From contig NZ_QOKW01000001.1 of assembly GCF_008365375.1 (NCBI RefSeq), forward strand, positions 310,001 through 374,000: DNA of 64,000 nucleotides, written 5' to 3'. The position numbers and the translations under genes were made by a program. The notes under the pieces are model-generated. The model saw nothing but the letters and a program-made list of their open reading frames with translations, was not told the origin of the DNA and did no database searches. This document shows positions 1-9,286 of this stretch, in pieces (positions within the stretch are counted from its first letter, which is position 1; each line of letters begins with the position of its first letter). Origin of the DNA: Roseomonas genomospecies 6. Lineage in GTDB: Bacteria; Pseudomonadota; Alphaproteobacteria; Azospirillales; Azospirillaceae.

Positions 1-1330
1 GCTTCGCGAAACCTTCTTCCCGGGCGAAGCCCAGCGCCCGCTCCACCATCTCCTCATAGGTGTGGACGTCGGCGGACAGGACGCTGTGGGCGCCCCACAG
101 AAGCGACAGGCGGCGCGACACCGCGGGGTGCGGGGTGATCGCCAGGATCGGCACCGCCGGGCGCCGCCGGGCGATGCGCGCCGCCGTCGTGCCGCTGGAG
201 GTGTAGGCGACGATGGCGGAAGCGTGGATCACCTCCGCCAGATCGGCGGCGGCGGCGGCGACCGCGTGCGGGGCGGTCTGCTCCTCGCCGGGGTCGGAGG
301 CGTCGATGATGGAGCGGTAGAGCTTGTGCTGCTCCGTGCTGCGGATGATGCGGTCCATCATCTCCACCGCTTCCACCGGGAAGGCGCCGCTGGCCGATTC
401 CGCCGACAGCATCACGGCGTCTGCGCCGTCGTAGATGGCGGTCGCCACGTCCGACGCCTCGGCCCGCGTCGGGGTCGGGGCGTTGACCATGGAATCCAGC
501 ATCTGCGTCGCCACGATCACCGGCTTCACGGCCAGACGGCAAGCCCGGACCAGCTCCTTCTGGCGGCCCGGAACCTCCTCATGCGGAATTTCCACGCCCA
601 GATCGCCGCGGGCGACCATGATGGAATCCGACAGGCGGATGATGTCGTCGATCCGCTCCAGCGCCGCCGGCTTCTCGATCTTCGCCATCAGCCCGGCCCG
701 GTCGCCGATCAGCCCGCGGGCTTCCAGCAGGTCCGCCGGCTTCTGCACGAAGGACATGGCCACCCAATCGACGCCCAGTTCCAGACCGAAGGCGAGGTCG
801 ATGCGGTCCTTCGCGGTCAGCGGCGACAGTTCCAACACCGTTTCGGGCAGGTTGACGCCCTTGCGGTTGGAGATGGTTCCTCCGATCACCACCTTGGCGT
901 CGATGAAGTCGTCGCCCATCCCGGTGACGGTGACGCGCACGCGCCCGTCGTCGATCAGCAGATTGTGGCCCGGCAACACCGCGGCGAAGATTTCCGGATG
1001 AGGCAGCGGGATCGCGTTCCGGTCGCCATCGGCGCCGGACAGGACGAACCGGATCGTCTCGCCGGAGGCGACGGTGAGTTTGCCGTCACGGATGGTGCCG
1101 ACGCGGATCTTCGGTCCCTGAAGGTCCTGAAGAATGCCGATGGGACGGCCCATCTCGGCCTCCAGGGCGCGGATGGCGGCATGGACCTTGGCATGGTCCT
1201 CGTGCGTTCCATGGCTGAAATTCAGGCGGAAGGTATCGACGCCGGCCAGGAACAGCCGCTTCAGCATCTCGGGCGTGTTGCTGGCGGGGCCGACCGTGGC
1301 AACGATCTTCGCGCGGCGGTGACGACGCAT
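1..1330 (-). CDS. pyk: Pyruvate kinase, 3' end cut by window edge
   Basis: This is pyruvate kinase, which converts phosphoenolpyruvate and ADP to pyruvate and ATP at the end of glycolysis in the cytoplasm. The first 443 residues are in the window, and only about 30 C-terminal residues should be missing compared with the usual 470-480. Visible signatures are the N-terminal RLNFSHGTHEDH substrate loop (about residues 35-46), the catalytic lysine region AKIEKP (about 216-221) and MVARGDLGVE (about 238-247), the family signature around the Mg/K site. The ATG at 1330 begins MRRHRRAKIVATVGP, which fits the family start. A GGAGG lies about 20 bases upstream and a closer GAGAGG about 12 bases upstream. 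The upstream region is a long non-coding stretch, so it probably has its own promoter. Confidence 0.96.
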   Translation of the reverse strand, partial: MRRHRRAKIVATVGPASNTPEMLKRLFLAGVDTFRLNFSHGTHEDHAKVHAAIRALEAEMGRPIGILQDLQGPKIRVGTIRDGKLTVASGETIRFVLSGADGDRNAIPLPHPEIFAAVLPGHNLLIDDGRVRVTVTGMGDDFIDAKVVIGGTISNRKGVNLPETVLELSPLTAKDRIDLAFGLELGVDWVAMSFVQKPADLLEARGLIGDRAGLMAKIEKPAALERIDDIIRLSDSIMVARGDLGVEIPHEEVPGRQKELVRACRLAVKPVIVATQMLDSMVNAPTPTRAEASDVATAIYDGADAVMLSAESASGAFPVEAVEMMDRIIRSTEQHKLYRSIIDASDPGEEQTAPHAVAAAAADLAEVIHASAIVAYTSSGTTAARIARRRPAVPILAITPHPAVSRRLSLLWGAHSVLSADVHTYEEMVERALGFAREEGFAK

Positions 1331-1820
1331 ATAATTTCGGCCTCTCGGGCCGCCTCCTTTGTGGAGTGTCGGACGGCAGGCATGCCGGTTGGGAACCGGG
1401 CGGCCGTGAAACCGCCAGGATGCCGAACACATTGGTGAGCACCGGCCCGCTGACAACCGCGGCGGATACATTATTGAAGAGACTGTGGCTTTACCGACCC
1501 TACCGGTCCGAAGCCCCCGGCGCGCCCGCCCAATCACTCATCATCGAATCGTCATCGAACGGTCATGCAAGGCGGCTATCATGTGCACCGGGCGACTGGC
1601 CGCGGCGGATTCGGCCTCCGGACGCGGACTTGGGCCGTGTCTCACCATAAAATCCGACATCGCAGGGCGCATGACCATGCCGACCCGCCAAGGGCTCTTG
1701 GCGACCACGCGCTGCACTCGCGTGTGATGCCATGTATCACCAACGTGCACGACCGAGGCCGTTGGGTGCGGTCATAAAATGAGGAAAGTCAACGCTTTGG
1801 GAGCTGCGAGGGGAAGTGGC
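1331..1820. other. 490-base intergenic region with no supported gene
   Basis: Short open frames exist on both strands, but none has a convincing start, ribosome site, domain or codon pattern. The stretch should hold the pyk promoter (reading left) and the 3' flank of the tRNA-Ser gene. I see no strong hairpin followed by a T-run. Confidence 0.5.
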
Positions 1821-1910
1821 GGAGGGGATGGGATTCGAACCCACGATAGGGGTTTGAGCCCCTATAACGGTTTAGCAAACCGCCGCCTTCAGCCTCTCGG
1901 CCACCCCTCC
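1821..1910 (-). tRNA. tRNA-Ser (anticodon GCU)
   Basis: Read on the minus strand, the 90 bases fold as a class II tRNA. The acceptor arm is GGAGGGG paired with CCCCTCC, the D-arm contains GCCGAGAGGC, and the anticodon loop TTTGCTAAA carries GCT. There is a long variable arm (TTATAGGGG...CCCCTAT), and the T-arm is GTGGGTTCGAATCCCAT. The long variable arm and the GCU anticodon identify a serine tRNA reading AGC/AGU. CCA is not encoded. Confidence 0.97.
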
Positions 1911-2107
1911 TGCCGGGTCGGCGCTCTGTGGCGCCGCTGGCGTGGGTGCGTTCTAACGGTCCGGATGGGGCCTGTCAACGCTTACTCATCAAAAATGTGA
2001 GGGAACTCGAAAACAATGAAATCTATATAAAATTTTAGGTATTTTTTAGAGAATTGGGGTTAGCTTGTCAACGGAACGCGATAGCAATCTTTGGTCGGGG
2101 GGACGCC
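1911..2107. promoter_or_regulatory. AT-rich intergenic region between tRNA-Ser and a small gene
   Basis: From about 1985 to 2060 the base composition falls sharply toward A+T (runs such as TATATAAAATTTT and TATTTTTTAGAGAAT) inside otherwise very GC-rich DNA. It lies between the 5' end of the minus-strand tRNA-Ser and the plus-strand small gene at 2108, so it may hold promoters for one or both. No clear -35/-10 pair can be assigned. Confidence 0.4.
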
Positions 2108-2341
2108 ATGAGCCTGTCACGTCGCTGCGCCGAAACGCTGATCGATCTGGTCGAGATCAAGCTGAGCTGCCTGGAGGTCACCGACCGCGAAGACATGCGG
2201 GAGAAGGAACTGCTGCTGCGCTGCGTTCAGGAACTGAACGCCGAACTTCGTGGCGAGAACGGGGCGATGGCCGCCTTCGCGGCGCCCAAGCGCCGTGGGC
2301 GCCGGCCCAAGCATTTGCAGTTCCAGGACCTGCACGCCTGA
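2108..2341 (+). CDS. Small hypothetical protein, 77 aa
   Basis: A 77-residue protein of unknown function. The N-terminal two thirds (RCAETLIDLVEIKLSCLEV...) looks alpha-helical and acidic, and the tail has a basic patch, KRRGRRPKHL, that could bind nucleic acid or a partner. The ATG at 2108 follows a strong purine-rich site (GGGGGGACGCC), which is why I prefer it to the upstream in-frame start. An AT-rich promoter-like region lies just upstream, and the convergent histidine kinase gene ends 20 bases downstream. Codon use matches neighbours, so the gene is probably real, but I recognise no family. Confidence 0.6.
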   Translation: MSLSRRCAETLIDLVEIKLSCLEVTDREDMREKELLLRCVQELNAELRGENGAMAAFAAPKRRGRRPKHLQFQDLHA

Positions 2342-2360
2342 CGCCGGGCTCCGCCGCCCG

Positions 2361-4496
2361 TCAGACCGCCGCCACCGGACTCGGCTGCGGCGGCAACGCC
2401 GCCGGCTGAGCCGCCTCCCGCGCGATGCGACGCGGAAGGCGCAGCGTGAAAACGGTGCCCTGCCCGGTCACCGACCGCACCGCCACCGTACCGCCCAGCA
2501 CGCCCGTCACCGTGCTGTGCACGATGTGCAGGCCAAGGCCCGAGCCGCCCTCCCCACGCTTGGTCGTGAAAAAGGGCTCGAACACCTTCGGCAGATGGTC
2601 CTCGGGAATGCCGGACCCGTCGTCGGAAAAGTCGATGACCACATGGTCCCCGCCGTCCGGGCGCGCCGCGATCCGGATGGTTCCCCGCTGGTCGTCGCCA
2701 TAGGCGTGAATCAGCGCGTTGATGACGAGATTGGTCAGCACCTGACTCAGCGCGCCGGGGAAGCTGTCCATTTCCAACCTATCCGGACAGTCCACCTCGA
2801 CCGAGACCAGAGTGCGCTTCAGCCGCGGCCGGAGCGAGAACAGCACCTCGTCGATGTAAGTCCGCAGGTCGAAGGAACGCCGCTCGCCGGAGGTCTGGTC
2901 CACCGCCACCTGCTTGAAGCTCTGCACCAGCGCCGCCGCCCGGTTCATGTTGGACACCAGCAGGCGCGCGGCCTCCGTCACCGTCTCCAGATACTCGGCC
3001 AGGACGGTCTTCTTCAGCGTGCCGGAATCGAAACGGGCGCGCAGATCGCGGGCCTGCTCGGCGATGTGGCTGGCGGCGGTCAGGCCGATGCCGATGGGGG
3101 TGTTGATCTCGTGCGCCACCCCGGCGACCAGTTGGCCCAGCGAGGCCATGGCCTCCGCCTGGATCAGGCTTTCCTGCGCGGCGCGCAGTTCGGCCAGCGC
3201 CCGCTCCGCTTCGTCGCGGGCGGCGGCCATGGCGGCTTCCGCAGCCTTGCGGTCGTTGATGTCGTAGAGCCACGTCAACAGCGCGGGCTCGCCGTCCATC
3301 TCGATCTCGCCCCAACTGGAGAGCACCCAGATCACCGTTCCGTCTGGCTTGCGGAACCGCACCTCCGCGTCGCGAAAGGGTCCCTCCCTCTCGAACCGTT
3401 CGATCAGGGCGAGACGGTCCGCCGGATCGGCGTACAACACCTCGGCGGGCATCGGCAGCAGGTCGTCGCGCGACCGGCCGAGGATGATCTCCGACTGCGT
3501 GTTGCAGAACACCAGAAGGCCGTCGCGGCGTGTGATGTTCACGGCGATGGGGCTGGCCTCCAGGATTCGCAGAAGCCGCTCCTTGCCGGCACGGACCTCC
3601 TCCTCCTGTCGGCGGCGTTCGGTGATGTCGGTCATGATGCCGACGTAGCGGACGGCCTGGCCGGCGGCGTCGCGGATCGCCCGCCCCTGGGCGGCGATCC
3701 ACATCCAGCCGCCATCCGCCCGGCGCAGCCGGTAATCGTACGCGTAGGCGTCCGTCTCGCCACGCAGATGGGCGTCGATGGTGGTCAGCACGCGCTCGCG
3801 GTCGTCGGGATGCAGGCGCCGTTCCCAGAAATCGGCGAGCATGTCCGGCGGCTCCGCATAGCCCAGCATCCGCGGAAAGCTGTCCGACCACCAGCAGGTT
3901 CCCCGCAGGATGTCGGAGTCCCAGACCGCGGCCCCGGTGGCGTCCAGAGCCATTTCCAGCCGGTCGGCCAGATCGCGGCGGACGGCGTCGGCCTTCTTCT
4001 GCTCCGTCAGATCATAAAACCAACTGATGTGGCAGCGGCGCCCTTCGAAGTCGATGACCGTCGAACTCAGCGAGCCCATGCAGTTCTCGCCGTCGCCGCG
4101 GCGCAGCAGCACCTCCTGCCCGGCGAAGACACCATCGGCATAAAGGCGGTCGATGGCCGCTCGGCGCTCCTGCGGGTCACGATAGAGCGGCCACATGCCG
4201 TCGCGCTGAAGCTGTTCCCCGCTGACCTTGAAACAGGTGGCGGCGCTGGGGCTGTGGTAGAGGTTGTCCCCTTCGCGCGTGTTGATGAGCACGCCGATGG
4301 GGGCGGTGTCCAGAATGGATCGCAGCCGCTCTTCGGTCGCACCGGGAGAAGGGGTGCCGAAACCGGTGGCGGGCGAAGCAGCGTCCGCAGGACGCCGCCG
4401 CCCCATGCGCCGCGCCGCCAGCAGGCCGGCGAGAAATCCGGCCAGAAGACCGGCGAACAGCGCAAGCAGCGCCACCGTCAGCGAATCTGCAATCAT
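2361..4496 (-). CDS. PAS-domain sensor histidine kinase
   Basis: A 711-residue membrane-linked histidine kinase that should autophosphorylate and pass phosphate to an unlinked response regulator. A single N-terminal transmembrane helix (about residues 5-28, ending AARRMGRRR) is followed by three PAS/PAC modules (about 56-165, 178-290 and 305-415), a coiled-coil, and an H-box GVAHEINTPIG with His near 462. The ATP-binding domain has the N-box NLVINALIHAYGD, the G1 box DDGSGIPEDHLPK and FEPFFTTKRGEGGSGLGLHI. The start at 4496 is chosen over an upstream in-frame one because GGGAGG precedes it and it places the hydrophobic helix at the N-terminus. No response regulator gene is adjacent, so the signal and partner are unknown. 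Only one helix is visible, so PAS sensing is probably cytoplasmic. Confidence 0.9.
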   Translation of the reverse strand: MIADSLTVALLALFAGLLAGFLAGLLAARRMGRRRPADAASPATGFGTPSPGATEERLRSILDTAPIGVLINTREGDNLYHSPSAATCFKVSGEQLQRDGMWPLYRDPQERRAAIDRLYADGVFAGQEVLLRRGDGENCMGSLSSTVIDFEGRRCHISWFYDLTEQKKADAVRRDLADRLEMALDATGAAVWDSDILRGTCWWSDSFPRMLGYAEPPDMLADFWERRLHPDDRERVLTTIDAHLRGETDAYAYDYRLRRADGGWMWIAAQGRAIRDAAGQAVRYVGIMTDITERRRQEEEVRAGKERLLRILEASPIAVNITRRDGLLVFCNTQSEIILGRSRDDLLPMPAEVLYADPADRLALIERFEREGPFRDAEVRFRKPDGTVIWVLSSWGEIEMDGEPALLTWLYDINDRKAAEAAMAAARDEAERALAELRAAQESLIQAEAMASLGQLVAGVAHEINTPIGIGLTAASHIAEQARDLRARFDSGTLKKTVLAEYLETVTEAARLLVSNMNRAAALVQSFKQVAVDQTSGERRSFDLRTYIDEVLFSLRPRLKRTLVSVEVDCPDRLEMDSFPGALSQVLTNLVINALIHAYGDDQRGTIRIAARPDGGDHVVIDFSDDGSGIPEDHLPKVFEPFFTTKRGEGGSGLGLHIVHSTVTGVLGGTVAVRSVTGQGTVFTLRLPRRIAREAAQPAALPPQPSPVAAV

Positions 4497-4598
4497 AGGG
4501 CCTCCCGCCGACCCCACTTGAAACCGGCGGGAGAACAAAATCAACGGTTATGTCGCCGCACCGCCGCAGGGTGCGGCGGCATGACCGGTTCGCCTCAC

Positions 4599-4713
4599 AC
4601 CGTGGCGGATGATGACTTTCATCATCCGCCACGGTCAGACCCGACGGATCAACGCGACAGCATTGATTGACAGGGTGATGCGGGCGAAGCCTTCAGGCGC
4701 CGCCCGTATCAGC
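4599..4713. repeat. Composite three-hairpin repeat, copy 1
   Basis: There are three adjacent inverted repeats. H1: ACCGTGGCGGATGATGA (4599-4615) pairs perfectly with 4619-4635 across a 3-base loop. H2: GATCAACGC (4647-4655) pairs imperfectly with 4660-4668. H3: 4674-4691 pairs with 4696-4713 around a TTCA loop. Copy 2 is at 33622-33738. H2 and H3 align between copies, while H1 has different sequence but the same shape. The right arm of H3 contains the gatB stop codon. In the gatB direction the order is H3-H2-H1, so the element may also act as a terminator or 3' end stabiliser. Confidence 0.75.
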
Positions 4714-6160
4714 CCTTCAGCTTCTTGGTCAGGATGTCGTTGACCAGGGCCGGGTTGGCCTTGCCCTGGGTCGCCTTCATGACCTGACCCACGAAGAAGC
4801 CGAACAGCTTGTCCTTGCCCGACCGGAACTCCGCCACCTTGTCGGCGTTGGCGGCCAGCACCGAATCGATGGAGGACTCGATGGCACCGGTGTCGGTGAC
4901 CTGACGCAGGCCCTTCTTCTCGACGATGTCCGCGGCTTTCTCGCCGGTTTCGAACATCGCCTCGAACACCTCCTTGGCGATTCGGCCGGAGATGGTGTTG
5001 TCGGCGATCAGGTCGATGAGTCCACCGAGATTCTCGGCGGACACCGGGCTCTCCTCGATCTCCTTGCCGGCCTTGTTCAGATAGCCGAACAGCTCGCCGG
5101 TGACCCAGTTGGCGGCCAGCTTCGGATCGCGGCCCTTGGCGACCGCCTCGAAGAAGTCCGCGCGGGCCTTTTCGGAGACGAGCACGTTGGCGTCGTAGGG
5201 CGACAGCTTGTACTCGCCGATGAAGCGGGCCTTCTTGTCGTCCGGAAGCTCCGGCAGGGTGCGCTTGATGTCCTCGACCCACTCCGGGTCCAACTCCAGC
5301 GGGAGCAGGTCCGGATCGGGGAAGTAGCGGTAGTCGTGCGCCTCCTCCTTGGAGCGCATGGAGCGGGTCACGAACTTGGTCGTGTCCCACAGACGCGTCT
5401 CCTGGTCGATCTTGCCGCCGTCCTCCAGGATTTCGATCTGGCGGCGCGCCTCATACTCGATCGCCTGCATGACGAAGCGGATCGAGTTGACGTTCTTGAT
5501 CTCGCAGCGCGTGCCGAAGGGCGCGCCCGGCTTGCGCACCGACACGTTCACGTCGCAGCGCATGGAGCCTTCCTCCATGTTGCCGTCGCAGGTGCCCAGG
5601 TAGCGCAGGATGGAGCGCAGCTTGCGCACATAGGCGCCGGCCTCCTCCGCGGTCCGCATGTCCGGCTCCGACACGATCTCCATCAACGCCACGCCGGAGC
5701 GGTTCAGGTCGATATAGGTCTTGGCGGGATGCTGGTCGTGCAGCGACTTGCCGGCGTCCTGCTCCAGATGCAGGCGCGTGACGCCGACCGTGCGGGAGGA
5801 GCCGTCCGGCAGGTCCAGAACGATCTCGCCCTTGCCGACGATGGGCTGCAGATACTGGCTGATCTGATAGCCCTGCGGCAGGTCGGCGTAGAAGTAGTTC
5901 TTGCGGTCGAACACCGAGTGCAGGTTGATCTGCGCCTTCAGGCCCAGGCCGGTGCGCACCGCCTGCTCGATGCAATGCTCGTTGATGACGGGCAGCATGC
6001 CGGGAAAGGCGGCGTCGACGAAGCTGACCTGGCTGTTCGGCTCCGCGCCGAAGGCGGTGGCGGCGCCGGAGAACAGCTTGGCGTTCGAGATGACCTGGGC
6101 GTGGACCTCCAGCCCGATCACGATTTCCCAATCGCCCGTTTCGCCCTGAATGTACGACAT
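4709..6160 (-). CDS. gatB: Asp/Glu-tRNA amidotransferase subunit B
   Basis: GatB is the tRNA-binding and kinase subunit of the GatCAB amidotransferase, which converts misacylated Glu-tRNA(Gln) (and Asp-tRNA(Asn)) to the amide form in bacteria without the cognate synthetase. The 483 residues match the usual 475-500. Family signatures include the N-terminal [28 protein letters not shown] and the acidic/aromatic [14 protein letters not shown] segment. The C-terminal YqeY-like helical tail is present and ends KKLKG. It is the last gene of gatC-gatA-gatB with a 21-base gap after gatA. Its stop codon lies inside a hairpin of the composite repeat. Confidence 0.97.
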   Translation of the reverse strand: MSYIQGETGDWEIVIGLEVHAQVISNAKLFSGAATAFGAEPNSQVSFVDAAFPGMLPVINEHCIEQAVRTGLGLKAQINLHSVFDRKNYFYADLPQGYQISQYLQPIVGKGEIVLDLPDGSSRTVGVTRLHLEQDAGKSLHDQHPAKTYIDLNRSGVALMEIVSEPDMRTAEEAGAYVRKLRSILRYLGTCDGNMEEGSMRCDVNVSVRKPGAPFGTRCEIKNVNSIRFVMQAIEYEARRQIEILEDGGKIDQETRLWDTTKFVTRSMRSKEEAHDYRYFPDPDLLPLELDPEWVEDIKRTLPELPDDKKARFIGEYKLSPYDANVLVSEKARADFFEAVAKGRDPKLAANWVTGELFGYLNKAGKEIEESPVSAENLGGLIDLIADNTISGRIAKEVFEAMFETGEKAADIVEKKGLRQVTDTGAIESSIDSVLAANADKVAEFRSGKDKLFGFFVGQVMKATQGKANPALVNDILTKKLKG

Positions 6161-6181
6161 CGGTCTCTTCTCTCGTCCGGC

Positions 6182-7663
6182 TCAGGCCATGAACGGCGGG
6201 GTGGCGGTGACGGCGGCGGCTTTCTCGATGACCTGACCGACGCGCAGCACGGTCTCCTCATCGAAGGGCCGGCCCAGAAGCTGGAGCCCCAGCGGCAGCC
6301 CGTCCGACCCGACGCCCGCCGGAACCGACATGCCCGGCAGGCCGGCCAGCGAGGCCGGGACCGTGAACACGTCGTTCAGGTACATCTGGATCGGGTCGTC
6401 CATCTTCTCGCCGATGGCGAAGGCGGTGCTCGGCGCGGTCGGCGTCAGGATGACGTCGCACTGCTTGAACGCCTCGTCGAAGTCCCACTTGATGCGCGTG
6501 CGCACCTGACGGGCCTTGTTGTAGTAGGCGTCGTAGTAGCCCGCCGACAGCACGTAGGTGCCGATCAGGATGCGGCGGCGGACCTCCTTGCCGAAGCCGG
6601 CGCCGCGGGTGTTCTCGTACATGTCCTTCAGGCTCGCGCCCTCGACCCGCAGGCCGTAGCGCAGGCCGTCGTAGCGCGCGAGGTTGGACGACGCCTCGGC
6701 CGGCGCGACAATGTAATAGGTGGCCAGCGCGTATTTGGTGTGCGGCAGGCTGATCTCCACCGGCTCGGCGCCGGCCGCCTTCAGCCATTCGATGCCCTGG
6801 TCCCAGATCGCGGCGATCTCGGCGGGCATGCCCTCCACCCGGTATTCCTTCGGAATGCCGACCTTCAGGCCGCGGATGTCGCCGGTCAGGGCGGCGCGGA
6901 AGTCCGGCACCGCCATGTCGACCGAGGTCGAGTCCTTCGGGTCGAAGCCGCACATCGAGCGCAGCATGATCGCCGCGTCCTCGACCGTGCGGGTCATCGG
7001 CCCAGCCTGATCCAGCGAGGAGGCGAAGGCGACCACGCCCCAGCGTGAGCAGCGCCCGTAGGTCGGCTTGATCCCGACGATGCCGGTGAAGGCGGCGGGC
7101 TGGCGGATGGAGCCGCCGGTGTCCGTGCCGGTGGCGCCCAGCGCGGCGCGAGCGGCCACCGCCGCGGCGGAACCGCCCGACGAGCCGCCGGGGACGAGCT
7201 GGCGCGACCAGTTGCCGACCTCGCCCGGGCTCCACGGGCTGACCACGTTGCCGTGGTGGGAGGTGATGTTGGCCGAGCCCATGGCGAACTCGTCCAGGTT
7301 CACCTTGCCCAGCATGACGGCGCCGTCGCGCCACAGGTTGGACGTGACGGTGGACTCATACTCCGGCTTGAAGCCGTCCAGGATGTGGCTGGCCGCGGTG
7401 GTCGGCACGCCCTTGGTGCAGAACAGGTCCTTCACCGCGATGGGCAGGCCCTCCATCGGTCCGGCCTCGCCCTTCGCGCGGCGGGCGTCCGACGCCTTGG
7501 CCATCGCCAGCGCCTGTTCCGGCGTCTCGGTGATGAAGGCGTTCAGGGGGCGGATCGTCTCCACCGCCTTGACGTGGGCCTCGGTCAGTTCGACCGCGGT
7601 GAATTCCTTCTTGGCAAGGCCGTCGAGGGCCGCCGCCATGGTCAGATGCGTAAGACCGCTCAT
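6182..7663 (-). CDS. gatA: Asp/Glu-tRNA amidotransferase subunit A
   Basis: GatA is the glutaminase subunit of GatCAB. It releases ammonia from glutamine and channels it to GatB. The 493-residue protein carries the amidase signature. The Ser-cis-Ser-Lys triad can be placed at about Lys78 (IAVKDLF), Ser161 ([12 protein letters not shown]) and Ser185 ([10 protein letters not shown]). The ATG at 7663 overlaps the gatC TGA by one base (TGATG), indicating translational coupling. A GTG directly before it (7666) is an alternative start that adds one residue. Confidence 0.97.
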   Translation of the reverse strand: MSGLTHLTMAAALDGLAKKEFTAVELTEAHVKAVETIRPLNAFITETPEQALAMAKASDARRAKGEAGPMEGLPIAVKDLFCTKGVPTTAASHILDGFKPEYESTVTSNLWRDGAVMLGKVNLDEFAMGSANITSHHGNVVSPWSPGEVGNWSRQLVPGGSSGGSAAAVAARAALGATGTDTGGSIRQPAAFTGIVGIKPTYGRCSRWGVVAFASSLDQAGPMTRTVEDAAIMLRSMCGFDPKDSTSVDMAVPDFRAALTGDIRGLKVGIPKEYRVEGMPAEIAAIWDQGIEWLKAAGAEPVEISLPHTKYALATYYIVAPAEASSNLARYDGLRYGLRVEGASLKDMYENTRGAGFGKEVRRRILIGTYVLSAGYYDAYYNKARQVRTRIKWDFDEAFKQCDVILTPTAPSTAFAIGEKMDDPIQMYLNDVFTVPASLAGLPGMSVPAGVGSDGLPLGLQLLGRPFDEETVLRVGQVIEKAAAVTATPPFMA

Positions 7664-7950
7664 CACTCGACCACCTTCGGAACGACGTAGAAGCCTTCGG
7701 CCGTCTCCGGGCCGTTGGAGAGGACGGCCTCGCGGTAACCGCCGTCGGTCACCTCGTCCTTGCGGCGGCGCAGCGTCTGCGCGGCCACGCTGGTCATCGG
7801 CGGCACGTCCTTCGTGTCCACCTCGCCCAACTGTTCGACGAAGGTCAGGATTTGGCTCAGCTCACCCGCCAGGTGATCCAGTTCATCGTCCGGCACCTTG
7901 ATGCGGGCCAGATGCGCGATCTTGGCCACGGTGGCCTTGTCGAGCGACAT
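7663..7950 (-). CDS. gatC: Asp/Glu-tRNA amidotransferase subunit C
   Basis: GatC is the small belt-like subunit that wraps GatA and GatB and stabilises the amidotransferase. It has 95 residues, the standard family length, beginning [19 protein letters not shown] and containing the conserved [11 protein letters not shown] helix. The longer open frame upstream is ignored because the ATG at 7950 is preceded by GGAAGG at good spacing and gives the family N-terminus. It is the first gene of the gatCAB operon, so the promoter should lie in the 138 bases between it and the GNAT gene. Confidence 0.95.
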   Translation of the reverse strand: MSLDKATVAKIAHLARIKVPDDELDHLAGELSQILTFVEQLGEVDTKDVPPMTSVAAQTLRRRKDEVTDGGYREAVLSNGPETAEGFYVVPKVVE

Positions 7951-8088
7951 GCCTTCCACTCTCTTCCGAAACGTCTGGAAAAACGGCTTGGAAGCTATCA
8001 CCCGAATTCCGTCACCGCAATGATTCCGGGTTCTGCACCTTTCCACCGCCGGATGTGGGCCGCCGGATGTCGGGCTCCAGGCGCGCCG

Positions 8089-8616
8089 TCACCCCTCGGC
8101 GTGGCCCTCCGCCTCCCAGCGCGCGCGGTCGATGCGCAGGGTGAACAGGGCGATCCGATCGCCCCAGGGAGTCGTCCGCTCCTCGATGGCGACCGGGGTG
8201 AAGCCCAGCGAGGCATAAAGAAGAAGCGCCGGCGTGTTGGTGTTGAAGCAGCGCAGCAGCAATTCCGGCAGGCCGTGATGGGCGAAGGCACGGTTCATCA
8301 TCACGCGCATCAGATGCTTCGCCACGCCCGTGCGGCGCGCCCAGGGCGCCACGCTGACGTTGCCGAGGCTGGCGCTGCGCCCTTCCTCGAAGGTCGCGAA
8401 GGTCGCGAAGCCGACCACCTCCCCATCGCTCAGCACCACCGTGGGATCGCGGCGGATGGCCACGACATCCCGCACCTGTTCCGCCGTCAGCGGCCAGACC
8501 GCGCGCGGGAACTGGAAGTACAACTCATCCCGGTCGCGGGGAAAACGGCAGATCAGCGGGATATCCGCATCAACCAGGAGACGGTGGCTGAGGGAGGCGG
8601 GAGACGGGCAGGTCAT
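8089..8616 (-). CDS. GNAT family N-acetyltransferase
   Basis: A 175-residue acetyltransferase of the GNAT superfamily, transferring acetyl from acetyl-CoA to an unknown acceptor. The acetyl-CoA-binding motif A is seen as NVSVAPWARRTGVAKHLM (about residues 90-107), followed by the motif B region LLRCFNTNTPALLLYASLGF. The ATG at 8616 is chosen because GGAG sits nine bases upstream. An earlier in-frame ATG at 8637 lacks this. It faces ruvX divergently and lies 138 bases upstream of gatC on the same strand. The substrate cannot be read from sequence. Confidence 0.85.
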   Translation of the reverse strand: MTCPSPASLSHRLLVDADIPLICRFPRDRDELYFQFPRAVWPLTAEQVRDVVAIRRDPTVVLSDGEVVGFATFATFEEGRSASLGNVSVAPWARRTGVAKHLMRVMMNRAFAHHGLPELLLRCFNTNTPALLLYASLGFTPVAIEERTTPWGDRIALFTLRIDRARWEAEGHAEG

Positions 8617-8742
8617 CGCGGGAGGCTCCAAAAACATTCGCGCTAGAATAAATATCCCGGTAAACAACTCAAGCGACATCGCGCCGATCGCCGCCGCCCG
8701 GCGGGCTTGCCGTCCGGTCTCGCGGCTTCTATGGTTCGCGGC

Positions 8743-9276
8743 ATGATCCATACGCTTCCCGAACTGGCCGCCCGTCTGGGCCGGGGCCAGCGCCTGCTGG
8801 GCCTCGACGTCGGCACCAAGACCGTCGGCATGGCCGTGTCCGACCCGAACCTCGTCGTCGCCTCGCCCATCGGCACGCTGAAACGCACGAAGTTCACCCA
8901 GGACGCGCGCGAGCTGTCGCGGACGCTGCGCGATTACGGCATCGGCGGGCTGGTGATCGGGCTGCCGCTGAACATGGACGGGTCGGAGGGGCCGCGCGCC
9001 GATTCCACCCGCGCCTTCGCCAAGAATCTGATGGAGCGGCCCGACCTGCTGGGCTGGGACGCCGAGATCGCCTTCTGGGACGAGCGGCTGTCCACCTCCG
9101 CCGTGGAGCGTTTCATGATCGGCGAGGCCGACATGACCCGCAAACGCCGCGATGAGGTCGTGGACAAGATGGCCGCCGCCTACATCCTGCAGGGCGCGCT
9201 GGACGCTCTGGCCCACATCCGGCGGATGGAGCGGGAGCGGGCGGAGCGGGACGAACGCGACGCGGACGAGGATTGA
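8743..9276 (+). CDS. ruvX: Putative Holliday junction resolvase / pre-16S rRNA nuclease YqgF
   Basis: A 177-residue RNase H-fold protein of the RuvX/YqgF family, implicated in 16S rRNA 5' end maturation and in Holliday junction resolution. The conserved acidic active-site segments are present: LLGLDVGTKTVGMAVSD near residue 20, GLVIGLPLNMDGSEGPRA near 85, FWDERLSTSAVE near 115 and DKMAAAYILQGALD near 145. The family is about 140 residues, and the excess is an N-terminal lead and a charged C-terminal tail (MERERAERDERDADED). The ATG at 8743 is preferred; an in-frame ATG lies 12 bases upstream. The permease gene follows 10 bases downstream. Confidence 0.93.
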   Translation: MIHTLPELAARLGRGQRLLGLDVGTKTVGMAVSDPNLVVASPIGTLKRTKFTQDARELSRTLRDYGIGGLVIGLPLNMDGSEGPRADSTRAFAKNLMERPDLLGWDAEIAFWDERLSTSAVERFMIGEADMTRKRRDEVVDKMAAAYILQGALDALAHIRRMERERAERDERDADED

Positions 9277-9286
9277 CCGTCCCGCC

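Noticed and set aside
62..1438. A 458-codon plus-strand open frame opposite pyruvate kinase
   Set aside because: It is the mirror of pyk, which has full family motifs, and the translated product is low-complexity.
1331..1820. Several short open frames (60-95 codons) on both strands
   Set aside because: None has a good ribosome site, a domain or a consistent codon pattern, and they overlap each other in different frames.
1821..2107. tRNA-Ser with adjacent AT-rich DNA as an integration site
   Set aside because: The AT-rich part lies on the 5' side of the tRNA, no repeat of the tRNA 3' end was seen, and no integrase is nearby.
5336..7048. A 570-codon plus-strand open frame opposite gatB and gatA
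   Set aside because: It is antisense to two essential subunit genes and is the usual reverse reading of high-GC codons.
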